A stretch of 64,000 bases of DNA, taken from SKKY01 sp965228015. Lineage in GTDB: Bacteria > Bacillota > Peptococcia > Peptococcales > SKKY01. A program made the translations under genes and the position numbers. Location: NCBI GenBank assembly GCA_965228015.1, contig OZ245787.1:124001-188000 (forward strand). The letters are read 5' to 3'. Under the pieces are notes generated by a model. It worked only from the letters and a program-made list of their open reading frames with translations, had not been told where the DNA came from and searched no databases. This document shows positions 41,223 through 51,800 of this stretch, piece by piece; the stretch's first letter is position 1; each line of letters starts with the position of its first letter.

Positions 41223-41273
41223 TCCTAAATTCCCCCTTGTATAATAACCTATTATACAAGGGGGAATTTAGGA
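41223..41273. repeat. perfect 24-bp palindrome with 3-base loop over the ogt promoter/start
   Basis: Arms 41223-41246 and 41250-41273 are exact reverse complements (tcctaaattccccc... and its mirror) with loop acc. The arm contains TATAAT (41240-41245) on the + strand and, by symmetry, on the - strand. The right arm carries the aaggggg ribosome site and ends on the A of the ogt ATG. It may be an operator, a translation-blocking hairpin, or the footprint of a small mobile repeat. Confidence 0.9.
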
Positions 41274-41746
41274 TGAAGTACCTGTTTTTTATCAATTTGA
41301 AATTGGGACTATTTACATAGGAGAAACTGAAGGTAAAATTTCGGAGATCTTTTTTTCAGAGAAGGATGTATCCCAAGAATATCAAATTAAAAAAACCCCT
41401 TTGATTATGGAAAGTAAAAAACAGCTTGAGGAATATTTTTCCGGAAACAGAAAAAGCTTTGATCTTCCAATTGTATTTATCCGAGGCACAGATTTTCAAA
41501 AAAATTTGGGATACTTTGTTAAAAATTCCTTATGGGGAAACCAGAAGCTATAAAGAAATTGCAGAAATGGCAGGAAAGCCAAAGGCATGCAGGGCAGTTG
41601 GGGGGAGCAAATAATAAGAACCCTATATCAATAATTGTCCCTTGTCACAGAGTTATTGGGGCAAATGGTTCCTTAGTTGGCTATGGCGGGGAACTAAATA
41701 TTAAAAAAGCACTTTTAGACCTGGAAAAGGAAGATGTCTATGTATA
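41273..41746 (+). pseudogene. ogt: methylated-DNA-protein cysteine methyltransferase, frameshifted
   Basis: Repair of O6-alkylguanine by irreversible transfer to Cys. Start MKYLF at the end of the palindrome. Segments: YQFEIGTIYIGE (N-domain), IPYGETRSYKEIAEMAGKP, then the active site IIVPCHRVIGANGSLVGYGG, intact. At least three slips: poly-T near 41288, poly-A near 41504 (FQKKIWDTLLKIPYG), and an extra G near 41607 (VGGANNKNPIS). The coding end overlaps the next gene start. Confidence 0.85.
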
Positions 41747-42902
41747 ATGCATTAAGTATAAAAAGAAAAAAGACTATAGGAATTATTTTATTTATATTCC
41801 CTGTATTTTCTTCTTATGCTTTTGAATTTAATTCAGGAATGGGAATAACAAAATTAAAAGGTGACTGGGAGTTTTATTGGGAGGAACTCCCTTACCCTGA
41901 AGATTTTCAAAATGAGAGCCTTCAGGATAAGGGAGTTCTTTTTCCAATTCCGGGAGAGCTTAAGGGCTATCCCTCAGATACATATGGAACCTTCAGAACA
42001 AAAATTACTGTCGATGAACCTTCAAAATCCTACGGATTAAAAATACCATATTTTTCCTCTGCAAACCGTGTTTGGATTAACGGAAAAGAGGTTTTTGCAT
42101 CAGGGGTTGTTAGTGATACCAAAGAAAACTATATTCCCAAGTATATGCCAGGAGAAGCATATTTTGTACCTGGAAGTGAAGAGGTAGAAGTAGTTATTCA
42201 AATTTCTAATTTTCACCACAGAAGAATAAAACTTAAAAATGTTCTTTTTGGTGATGCAGATGCAATAAAGTCTCTTACTCAAAGAAATCTAATTAAAGAA
42301 AGCACCTTAGCTGGTGGTTTAATTCTAATTTTAGTTTATTATGCTGTTCTTTATTTTATTCAGAATAAAGAAAAAGCTTCAATCTATCTATCCTTACTAT
42401 CTTTTGTTGTAGCTATAAGAGGAACTATTCTCACAGAGAAAATAGTACTTCACTTGTTTCCGGGTATATCGGGAGAATTTCTAATGAAGCTGGGCTTTTT
42501 ACCTTCATTTTTATTTCTTCCTCTAATTGCCTTATATGTTAAAGAAGTATTTAAAATAAAAGAAATATAAAAAATCGAAGGGATTCTGTAAAAATCGGCA
42601 GTTGCCTTTGTGCTTCTTGTTTTATTTACACCAGATAAGGTATACGACTTAGCATTTAATGTATTAAACTTTGTTTTTGTCCCTGTAGCTTTCTACATTG
42701 TTTTTGTAATGTTTTACAATAAAGAATACAGAAAAATGAGAGGATACCAATTGATGGTATCGGGAAGTATAATACTCTTTTTAACCGCTTTAAATGATAT
42801 TTTAAGTGAATTCGATGTTATAAAAACTCCTGAAATGTTCACAACAGGAATGTTTATCTTTATATTAATTCAGGCAGTTTTTCTAGCCTGGGAATTAAAC
42901 CA

Positions 42903-44155
42903 TGTAATGGTATAGTCTTGTTGTAACACCTAGTACGGATAATATATAATAAACCCGAACTAGGAGGATTACAAAATGAGCAAACGTTACGATTTAGAAT
43001 TCAAGAAGGAGGTTGTACGTGAATATCTAAAAGGCAAAAGCCTTGGTGATCTTTTTGCAACCTACGGTGTATCAAAATCAACAATGTCCGGATGGATAAA
43101 AAAATACAGCGAAGAATGTCATTACACAAAACCACAAAATAAAGAAAACGCAATATCACCAGAGGAATATAGAGCGCTTAACAAGAAGCTTATGGAACTT
43201 CAAAAGGAAAATGACTTCCTAAAAAAGCAGCGGCATTCTTCGCAAAGGAAATCGATTAGTGGTATATCGGTTCATTGATGCCTATAAACTTGAGTTTGGA
43301 TTGTGCTGGTTATGCCGCAAGTTCAACCTCTCTCCGAATATGTACTACAATTACTTAAAGAACAGAAAATCCACGTATCGTGAGGGAAAGGCTAAAGTTC
43401 AAGAAAACATAAAAAGTATTTATTACAATAATGGACGCATTATCGGCCATAGGTGGATGGTCACTTTTCTTGCAAGGCAAAATATATTTATTAGTAAGAC
43501 AACAACACATAAGTATATGAACAAGGAATTAAACCTGCATGCAATCACTGTAAGAAAAAGGCCCAAATATGTAAAAGGTGAAAAGAACAAAGTATTTCCC
43601 AATATTCTTAATCAAAATTTCTCTGTCACAGAAAGAAATAAAGTATGGTGTACTGATTTCACCTATATAAGATTAATAAACGGTAAATGCGTTATAATTG
43701 TACTATTATAGATTTAGCAAAAAGGGAAGCGATAGCAACGGTTAACTCAAAATGAATCAACTCAGATCTGGCAATAGAAACCTTGTCTAAAGCTCTTGAA
43801 AGAGAGAGCCCAGATGAAGGGTTAGTCTTACATTCAGATCAGGGGGTACAGTTCACCTCCTTGGCTTTCGTAGAGTACTGCAAAAGCCAAGGAATAAGGC
43901 AAAGCATGAGTAAAACAGGTTGCCCATACGATAACGCTCCAATGGAGAAATTTTATAAATCACTTAAGTCAGAGCTTATTTACCACCAAAAATTTGAAAC
44001 CGACCTACAATTAGATGAAGCTATCAATAAATATGTTTATGTGTGGTACAATCACATTCGACCTCATTCATACAATGGAGGGCTGACTCCATTTGAAGCA
44101 CGAAATATAAACTGATTTTCCGTACTTAGTGTTACAAAGATGCTTGACCATTACA
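42903..44155 (+). mobile_element. IS3-family insertion sequence A, copy 3
   Basis: 1253 bp, tgtaatggt...accattaca, flanked by the 3-bp duplication cca, the IS3-family size. It interrupts the DISM-GGDEF gene between His and Asn codons (ELNH | HNLEE). Confidence 0.92.
42976..44115 (+). pseudogene. IS3-A transposase (copy 3), OrfB broken
   Basis: OrfA (42976-43278) is open with the AAAAAAG slip site. OrfB (from 43259) is split near 43686 by a one-base loss (ggtaaatgcg, where copy 2 encodes GKMRYN) and by TGA at 43753, where copy 2 has TGG. The second half (VLHSDQGVQFTS to the end at 44115) is otherwise intact. Confidence 0.88.
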
Positions 44156-44749
44156 CCATAATCTTGAAGAAAAAATAAAAGAACGTACTTATGAATTGGA
44201 AAATCTAAATAAAAAGCTGGAAGTATTTTCCAGAATTGATGCTCTTACTGGTTTGTATAACCGCAGAGCTTTTGAAGAAAAATTTGAGGGAGAATGGGAA
44301 AGAGTAACCAGGGATAATAAACCCTTATCTGCATTAATTTTTGACATTGATTATTTCAAAGACTTTAATGATAACTATGGACATATTTCAGGAGATGAAT
44401 GTTTAATTAAAGTTGCAGAGACTATTAAAAAAAACAGTATCCCTTCCTCAGGGCTTTACTGCCCGTTTTGGGGGAGAAGAATTTGTGGTTTTACTTCCTG
44501 AAACAGATTGGTCTGCTTCAAAAGATCTTGCAGAAGAAATAAGGCTGAATATTGAAGGGCTTAAAATACCCCATGGTTTTTCTCGAGCAGAAAAATATGT
44601 AACTGTAAGTGCCGGAGTTACAACTTTGTGTCCGGAGAATAGTGAGATTGACAGTCGGGAGTTTTTAAAAATGGCAGATAGTTATTTATATCTTGCAAAA
44701 AAATGGGCCGAAACAGGATCGCCGGAAATGTAGCAGGAGGTGATGATAT

Positions 44750-45457
44750 TTGCGGAGAACAATTAAAGATGAACTTTTTCGATTAAAAGAAGAAAAATAT
44801 AAAAGCTTTTCTCTCAAACTTCTTCCTGGAATTCCAGAGGAATCTCTAATAGGTGTAAGAATTCCCCTTCTTAGAAAAATTGCTGGTAAAGCAGCAACAT
44901 CAGGGGAATGGGAAGAATATTTAAAAGAAAATGAAAATTTATATTTTGAAGAAAAGATGATTCAGGGAATGACTATAGGAAAAATAAAAATTAGTCCCGA
45001 ATACAGACTTAGTTTAATTGAAGGCTTTATTCCAAAAGTTGATAACTGGTCTCTTTGTGACAGCTTTTGTACCAGTTTGAAGTTTGCCAGGGAAGACAAA
45101 AACAAAGAAATTATTTGGAATTTTATTGAGCCTCTGTTTCTTAATGAAATTGAATATCATGTACGATTTGCTTCAGTAATGTCTTTAAACTACTTCTTAA
45201 ATCCCGTCTATCTAGACAAAGTCCTCAGGGGATACAAGTCAGTTAATCATCAGGGATATTATGCAAAAATGGCAGTTGCCTGGGGAATTTCCATGGCCTT
45301 TATTAATGACTCTGCAAAGACAAAAGAATTTTTAAAAGAAAATTCTTTAGATAATTTTACATATAATAAGGCAATACAAAAAATACGAGAATCTTATCAG
45401 GTCAGTCAGGAAGAAAAAGACTTTTTAAAACTATTAAATAAGGGTACAAGAAACTAG
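44750..45457 (+). CDS. AlkD-like DNA alkylation repair protein (HEAT repeats)
   Basis: 235 residues from TTG at 44750 (aggaggtgatgat site). The pattern YFEEKMIQGMTIGKIK, VDNWSLCDSFCTSLKF, HVRFASVMSLNYFL, YYAKMAVAWGIS is that of the AlkD superfamily of HEAT-repeat DNA glycosylases, which remove bulky or cationic alkyl bases without base flipping. The Trp/Asp in DNWSLCD are in the usual place for the active site. It is intact, follows the broken cyclase by 16 bases, and is the only complete alkylation-repair gene here, because ogt is broken. Confidence 0.88.
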   Translation: MRRTIKDELFRLKEEKYKSFSLKLLPGIPEESLIGVRIPLLRKIAGKAATSGEWEEYLKENENLYFEEKMIQGMTIGKIKISPEYRLSLIEGFIPKVDNWSLCDSFCTSLKFAREDKNKEIIWNFIEPLFLNEIEYHVRFASVMSLNYFLNPVYLDKVLRGYKSVNHQGYYAKMAVAWGISMAFINDSAKTKEFLKENSLDNFTYNKAIQKIRESYQVSQEEKDFLKLLNKGTRN

Positions 45458-45480
45458 ATTTAGATAAATGGAGTGAAAAT

Positions 45481-47857
45481 ATGAAGAAGACATCCTGGAA
45501 ATTTATTTATCTTTTTATTGTAATATTTTTATACATATTTTAGTACCTTTTTCAGCTCTAGCTCAGGAAAGACCCTTGTTAATTGTTGGAGATGATGAAT
45601 ATTATCCCCATACAGTTTTGTCGATAAAAACGGAGACCCTGCAGGTTTTAATATTGACCTGGTTAAAGCAGTTGCTAATGCAGCGGGCTATGATTTAGAA
45701 ATACATTTAGATGAGTGGAGCAAAGTAAGGGAGGTTTTGGAAGCCGGTGAACTTGATCTTATAAGTGGAATGGTTTTTTCAGAGGAAAGAGAAAAAAATT
45801 ACAGTTTCTCTCTTAAGCACTCTGTTAATATTGGTGATGTTTTTTCTTTGAGGGAAAATAAAATATCAAGTATTGAAGATCTCAGGGGTAAGACCATTGT
45901 TGTCCAAAGGTCAGATATAGTAGCAGAATATATGGCCGGCAGGGCAGAAGAACTTGAATTGCGGCTTATTGAGGTTTCTTCAGAAAAAGAAGCTGTTCAG
46001 GCAGTAAGCTCCGGAGAATATGAATTTACAGCTTTAATGAAACTTCCGGGTTTATATGCAATTGATGAATATGATTATTTCAATGTTGTTGAAAATAATT
46101 TATCTTTAGTTGCCAATGATTATGGGATGGCGGTTTTAAAAGGAAATGAAGAATTATTAATGGAACTTAACAGTGGTTTACAAATAATAAAAACTACTGG
46201 GGGATATGATGAAATATATGATAAATGGATTAATATATACGAAGAAGTTAATGCTTCAGATTTTATATACAGGTTTTGGTGGATCCCTTTGCTTATTTTA
46301 TCAGCGATAATAATTTTGTTAGGAATATCTGTAACATTAAGATACTTGGTGAATAAAAAACTTTAGAGCTTGAAGATGCAAATATTAAACTTATAGTTAA
46401 CTCAGAGGAAATGGAAGTAAATTTAGAAGAACTTACTGCTATAGAGGAAGAGCTTCGTGCAAACTATGATCAGCTGAGAATAAGTGAAGAAAAACGTCGC
46501 AGAATTATAGAATCTCTTCCTGATTTGGTGTTTATTTTTTCAAAAGATGGAAGGATAGTTGAAGTACATAATTATAAAGATAAAGAATTGCTTTTGCCAA
46601 AAGAACAATTTTTAGGAAAGCATATTTCTGAAGTAATGCCGGAACATATTGCAGCAAAAGTATTAGAGAGTCTTAATAAAGTGTTTGCTGAAAGCAAAAT
46701 GGAATCATTTCAATATGATCTCGGGTTTGAAGTAAATACAAGAAGTTATGAAGTAAGAATGGTTAAATCTGACGAAACTGAAGCTGCTGGTATAGTAAGA
46801 GATATAACAGCAGATAAATAATATAAAGAAAACATGGAATACTTAAGTCATCATGATTTCCTCACAGGACTCTTTAACAGGCATTATTTTGAAATTAAGC
46901 TTGCAGAAATGGATACTAAAGAAAATCTTCCTATTTGTCTCATTATGGCAGATGTTAACGGACTGAAGCTTGTAAACGATTCCTTTGGTCACAAGGCTGG
47001 GGATGAGCTTCTAATTAAGGTTGGAGAGGTTCTTAAAAAAGCCTGCACTTCTGGTGAATATATTTTCCGTATAGGGGGAGATGAATTTGTAATTCTCTTC
47101 CCGCAAAAAAGAACCAAGACAGGGAGGAGAACTAATTGAGAAAATTAAAAAAATGGCTGAAGGAGAAAAAATCAAAGCTATTGAATTGTCCATTTCCTTT
47201 GGCTGGGCTTTAAAAGAGAGTATAGAAGAAGATATACATAAAACTTTTAAAGATGCAGAAAATCATATGTATAAGAGAAAGCTTTTTGAAAGCCCTAGTA
47301 TCAGAGGGAAAACAATTAATGCTATAATTAATACTCTTTATGAAAAAAACCAGAGAGAAGAAAAACATTCAAGAAGAGTTTCTGAACTTGCCTTTGAATT
47401 TGCTCAGGTTTTAGGTATGATGGAACAAGAGGTTCAGGAAATAAAAACCATGGGGCTTCTTCATGATATTGGCAAAATTGCTATTAATGAAGGGATTTTA
47501 AATAAAGAGGGAAGATTGACCTCAGAAGAATATAATCAAACTAAGCTTCACCCGGAAATCGGTTACAGAATTTTAAGTTCTGTTAATGATATGTTGGATA
47601 TGGCAGACTATGTACTTTGTCACCATGAAAGATGGGATGGCAAGGGTTATCCCAGAGGTGTTTCTGGTAATGATATTCTTCTGCAGTCCAGAATAATTGC
47701 AATAGTGGATGCTTACGATGCAATGATAAGCTCTAGGACATACAGGAGTTCAAAGACTGTAGATGAAGCAGTAGCAGAACTCAGAAAATTTGCCGGAACA
47801 CAATTTGATCCGGAATTAGTTGAAATCTTTATTAAAATTGTTTTAAAAAAAGAGTAA
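45481..47857 (+). pseudogene. SBP_bac_3 - PAS - GGDEF - HD-GYP bifunctional c-di-GMP protein, broken
   Basis: Signal peptide, then a periplasmic amino-acid-binding-like domain (VGDDEYYPY, GFNIDLVKAVANAAGYD, ELDLISGMVFSEERE, KTTGGYDEIYDKW), one membrane helix (IPLLILSAIIILLGISV), coiled coil, PAS, GGDEF with an intact RIGGDEF, and HD-GYP with LLHDIGKI and HHERWDGKGYPRG. It could both make and degrade c-di-GMP in response to a bound solute. Lesions: slips near 45540 and 45610, a slip near 46360 (NKKTLELED), TAA at 46819 (ADK-x-YKEN, Gln fits), and a slip near 47105. It is related to the open gene at 16641-18350. Confidence 0.85.
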
Positions 47858-47923
47858 GGAGATTTTAATGAGTAATTATAACTAAAATGAAAGTCGTGAG
47901 CTGGAAGATACTTTATTAAAGAA

Positions 47924-49310
47924 GGTTCTACAATAAATGTTGGGGTGGTAAAAACCATTCTGACATTTTTTTGCGAAAAAATACAGAGCATTGGGTAAAT
48001 CCATATTAGAGAACACCCACTGTAATCTAAGGAGGAATTTACTTATACTCTATAATAACTATTATATTAAAAAATTAATTGGTTTTAAAGGGATAATTTT
48101 AGAACAATTAGAAACTTCTTCTGATTCAATGTCCTTTTCTTTTTCTCTGGAGATTAAAACTCACAATTACCCCAAATGCCATCAACAAACCAGTAAAGTT
48201 CATGATTACAGAATTCAAATGATAAAAGATATTTCCATCTCAGGGAAGAAAACCTACCTTTACTATAAAAAAAGAAGGTACGTTTGTAATCACTGCAATA
48301 AAAAATTCTACGAAAAAAATGATTTTCTCCCCCGCTATCAAAGAATGACCAGCAGGCTGATAAAATACATAATTACTCGAATGAAAAATGTTTACTCTGT
48401 ATCTGATATTGCCAAAGAGAATAATATTTCACCATCAACGGCTCTCAGGCTTTTTAGATTCATAAACTATTCCCTAACAAAATTGCCCGAAGTAATCTCT
48501 ATTGATGAATTTAAAGGTAATGCCGGGGGCAAAAAGTACCAGTGCATATTAACTGATCCCTAAAACAAGAAGGTACTTGATATTCTTCACGGAAGAGAAC
48601 AACACATTTTATCGGACTATTTCAGGAAATTCAATGACAGGGATAAAGTAAAATACTTCATTATGGATATGTGGCAACCTTACAAGGATATTGCTGAAAC
48701 ATATTTTAAAAATGCAACTATCATTATCGATAAATTCCATTTCATTAGGCAGGTCACTTGGGCATTTGAAAGAATTAGGAAAGATGAGCAAAAGAAATTT
48801 GCCAAGGAAAGGCGAAGATATTTCAAAAGAAGTCGCTCCCTTCTCTTAAAAAGAATGAAGTATTTAACTCCTGAAGAAATTGACCAGGTAAACGTTATGC
48901 TTGCTACTTCTGAGAAACTGCAAAAAGCTTATATGTTAAAAGAAAAATTTTATAACTTTGTTGACAGCAGTGATTTAGAAAGTGCAAAAAAGAATTTGAA
49001 AGCCTGGTATATGTTTGTTATGTCCTGTGAGCTTGAAGAATTCGATAAATGCTCCAGAACCATTTTCAACTGGCAGAAATATATTCTTAATTCATTTACT
49101 TGTACTTATACTAACGGATATACAGAAGGAGTTAATAACAAAATTAAGGTTTTAAAAAGAAATGCTTATGGTGTAAGAAATTTTTGGAGATTCAAAAACA
49201 GAATAATGCACGTAATAAACTAAAAACAATTTAAAAAAGTACCGCATTTTTCAATGCGGTACTCATGGAATCTAATCTAATTGGGTTACCCCAACATTTG
49301 ACAAAGAACC
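47924..49310 (+). mobile_element. ISL3-family insertion sequence, copy B
   Basis: 1387 bp, ends ggttctac / aaagaacc, near-identical to copy A in the opposite orientation. The flanks (ttaaagaa and attaaaag) are similar but not an exact 8-bp repeat, so later slippage in an A-run may have blurred the duplication. Confidence 0.9.
48045..49223 (+). pseudogene. ISL3-family transposase, nonsense and start-codon changes (copy B)
   Basis: The zinc-ribbon part is in frame here (RRYVCNHCNKKFYEKNDF), unlike copy A. TAA at 48561 replaces the CAA (Gln) of LTDPQNKKV in copy A, and the ATG start of copy A is ATA here (48045), both C:G to T:A changes. The DDE part from 48663 is otherwise intact. Together the two copies show every domain of the enzyme, yet neither encodes it whole. 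Confidence 0.88.
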
Positions 49311-49630
49311 ATTAAAAGTAAAGTTCAATAAAGAGATTAATGATCTATATAAGAGTATAGAAGAAGGAATGGAGCTGCAGGATTCCATGCTTATAAATAT
49401 AATCATTGATCCTTCAGAAGACAGGGAAAATATATTCAGGGTACTTGAAGTAAAGGATATTGATGAATTGAATTTTAAAATGTCCCAGGACAGAATTTTT
49501 AAAAGAATAATTAAACTTTTAGAAGAAAAGGATTTGACCTGGGAAATAAGACAAAATTTCCTCAGGGAAAAACCATCAGGGGTTATATGTTGCAGTTAAA
49601 AATTTTATTAAAAAAGTAGGCTACTTGAAT

Positions 49631-50332
49631 TCACCACCAGTCCCAATCGTGATTTACATCGTGGTCCCAAAAGTCTATCCAGGCTGGAATATTCTTATCC
49701 CGGAATATTTCAGCCATTATTTTTTGTATCCTTAATTGTACCTTCTTCCCAAGCTCCCTGACCTGAGCACAAAACTATCTGGCTTTCTCTGAATTAATCT
49801 AAATACCAGGGGTTATCTAAATTTTTTAAATAGTCGACAGGGGAGTTAATATAAATATCAAAATTCATCTCTTCACCAGCAAAGTATCGTATATCATATA
49901 TGCCGCTTAGAACCACAACTGTATCAAAAATATCTGGGTGTCGAAGAAAAAATTTAATGCATGATAGGCTCCAAGGCTGCATCCCGTGGTTGCAAATTTA
50001 CCCTTCCAGCCAGCTTCTTCTTTAATTAACTGACATAATTCTTCACAAATATAAAGATCATATAAATTATGCTTTGCAGCTTTTTTAAAAGGATGAATCA
50101 TATCATTCATCCAGCTTTCCTGGTCAATGCTGTCTGGAGTGTACACTCTCATTTGACCTTTATCTATAAAAGGGCGCAATGCTTCTATTATACCAAAATT
50201 CTCATATTCATAGAAACTGCCTCCAGAGCTTGGGAATACAATTAGTGACTTACCTGAATTTCCGTATTCTCTAAAAAACATTTCTCTGTTTAATTTTTTA
50301 CTAAAAAAAGATCCTTCATTTTTATACATCAT
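49631..50332 (-). pseudogene. alpha/beta-hydrolase esterase (putative esterase/esterase D-like), broken
   Basis: Start MMYKNEGSFFSKKLNREMFF. The nucleophile elbow is TTGCSLGAYHA (G-C-S-L-G), with IVFPSSGGSFYEYENFGI as the oxyanion region. A slip near 49950 (HALNFFLRHPDIFD), TAA at 49794 (YLD-*-FRESQIVLCSGQGAW, Gln fits) and a further slip near 49710 interrupt it. The tail FWDHDVNHDWDWW supplies the His. It is transcribed together with the upstream ATP-grasp remnant, overlapping it by about ten bases. Confidence 0.75.
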
Positions 50333-51451
50333 AACAAGCCCTTTCCAGAATTCCTGTGGCAGCTGCTTTAATTTTTTTGAAATCAGGATCCTTTAAAATA
50401 AATGCATAATCCCCCATTGAATCGGAGTAAAGAGGTGGGAGTGCACCGTGATAAACAATAACATCATTAAACAATTTTGCTATTTCATTTACAGAATAAA
50501 GATATTTTTTCCTGTTTTTTCTCCCCTACTACAGTTTTTTGCATATAGGTCATATAAATCAAGGCTTGTAGCATAATTGTACATATCAATTGTCATTCCA
50601 CCGGGAGGTCTGGAGTTAAGCTCAAGAGCCACATAACTCCCATCATTTTTCTTAAAAAATTTCAAATGAAAAAATCTTTCTTTGATATTAAATTCTTTTA
50701 TTATTTTTTTTGCTAAAATCCATCAGCTCTTTTGGGGGGAGTTCTTAAAGTATAATAAAAAACATCCAAGTCATCTCATATAATTTCCATTACTCCCGCA
50801 TCAAGGTGGAAGGAAGCGTGAAATATAACATTGCCATTTATGTCGGTTATTCCGTCAAAACTTACAATTTCTCCTTCAATCCATTCTTCCACAATATAAT
50901 CAAAAGATTCAGATTTTTGTTAGCAAAAAAAGCCTCAAGTTCTTCAAAGTTTTCAATTTTGTAAGTATCTGCAGCTCCAACACCAATATCAGGTTTTATA
51001 TAGACGGGAAACCGCTTTCTTTTATAAAATTCATTCCATCCTTTTTGGAATGAATGATTTTTCCTTTAGCAACGGGAACTCCTGCTTTGATGAAGATTTT
51101 TTTCATTTCCGATTTTCTTTTTGCAGTTACCAAAGTGTCGGGTTTGTAATCAGGAACATTAAAATCCTGTCTCAGCCGGGCGTCCTACTCAAGCCAATAT
51201 TCATTATGGGATTCAATTCTTTGAATTTTTCCATATTTATGAGTAAAAAATCCTACGGCTCTAAGCATCTCATCATAATTTTCCATGTTGTTTACTCTGT
51301 AGTATTCTCTCAGGGAGGATTTTAGTTCCGGTTTTAAATTATCATATTCTTCAGAGCCAATACCTAGGACAGTTATTCCATTTTCCTTTAATTTCTGGCA
51401 AAAGTGCATATAATTTTCTGGAAAATTGGGAGAAATAAAAATATAATTCAT
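50322..51451 (-). pseudogene. ATP-grasp domain protein, heavily decayed
   Basis: Start MNYIFISPNFPENYMHFCQK at the ATG at 51451 (aaaggagttg site). The landmark IESHNEYWLE-*-DARLRQDF has TAG at 51185 where homologues carry Gln. Further parts: AKRKSEMKKIFIKAGVPVA, FPVYIKPDIGVGAADTYKI (ATP-grasp Lys), FHLKFFKKNDGSYVALELNS and RPPGGMTIDMYN. Several slips and a TGA in place of Arg (EII-*-DDLDV, ~50780) occur. Sequence order and motifs match ATP-grasp ligases of the carbamoyl-phosphate/biotin-carboxylase-like group. The esterase downstream could be its metabolic partner. Confidence 0.75.
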
Positions 51452-51545
51452 TTTTTTCAACTCCTTTACATGGAAATTACCCTAATAAACAAGGTTTAAA
51501 CCTTTGACAAATAAGGTATCAAAGTATAAAAAAGGAGGAGTAAAA

Positions 51546-51800
51546 ATGACTTACCAAATTAAAAATTTAGAAGATACTTATAAATTTTCTTTACCTCTTT
51601 ATGATTATCTTAATAAATCCGGGCACAAAGAAATGGCTAAAATTTTTGAAGAACTCGTGGATGACTGTTTTGACAATGAAAGCCGTTCACTGGCGGCTCA
51701 CAAAAAAGCATATAAAAAGGTTTTAGATGAAGTTGAAGGACTTCCGGCAGAAATGCTAACAGCACTTGAAGAGGCTTTATATTTGATGAGGTTAGTGTAA
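51546..51800 (+). pseudogene. small helical protein of unknown function, 3' end cut by ISLre2 copy 2
   Basis: ATG at 51546 after aaaggagga gives MTYQIKNLEDTYKFSLPLYD, MAKIFEELVDDCFDNESRS, AHKKAYKKVLDEVEGLPAEM. At 51791 the frame enters the element and stops within 10 bases (last codons RLV). About 82 native residues, all helical, family unknown. Confidence 0.5.

Larger units (their letters stand above)
41740..44733 (+). pseudogene. 7TMR-DISM type membrane diguanylate cyclase, split by IS3-A copy 3
   Basis: Signal peptide, then an extracellular 7TMR-DISM_extracellular-2-like jelly roll (LKGDWEFYWEELPYPEDF, YGLKIPYFSSANRVWINGKE), seven membrane helices (from ~42300), then a coiled coil (NLEEKIKERTYELENLNKKL) and GGDEF (DALTGLYNRRAFEE, DIDYFKDFNDNYGH, GGEEFVVLLPETD). 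Two in-frame TAA codons (42568, 42589) fit lost Gln codons in KEI-x-KIEGIL-x-KSA. IS3-A copy 3 sits after ELNH, and a poly-A expansion near 44436 shifts the GGDEF half. The sugar-binding-like sensor and c-di-GMP output are inferred from the domains. Confidence 0.85.
47868..49599 (+). pseudogene. unrecognised small protein gene split by ISL3 copy B
   Basis: ATG at 47868 follows aaggagatttta and gives MSNYN-*-NESRELEDTLLK, where TAA at 47883 could be a lost Gln. After the element the frame resumes as KVKFNKEINDLYKSIEEGME, LINIIIDPSEDRENIFRVLE, DRIFKRIIKLLEEKDLTWEI and ends at 49599. About 115 residues in total, charged and helical, without membrane segments. I do not recognise the family. It follows the HD-GYP gene by ten bases. 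Confidence 0.5.

Noticed and set aside
4691..51187. Pyrrolysine at in-frame TAG codons
   Set aside because: The affected families are not methylamine methyltransferases, the expected residues are Trp or Gln, and no pylTSBCD genes are in the window.
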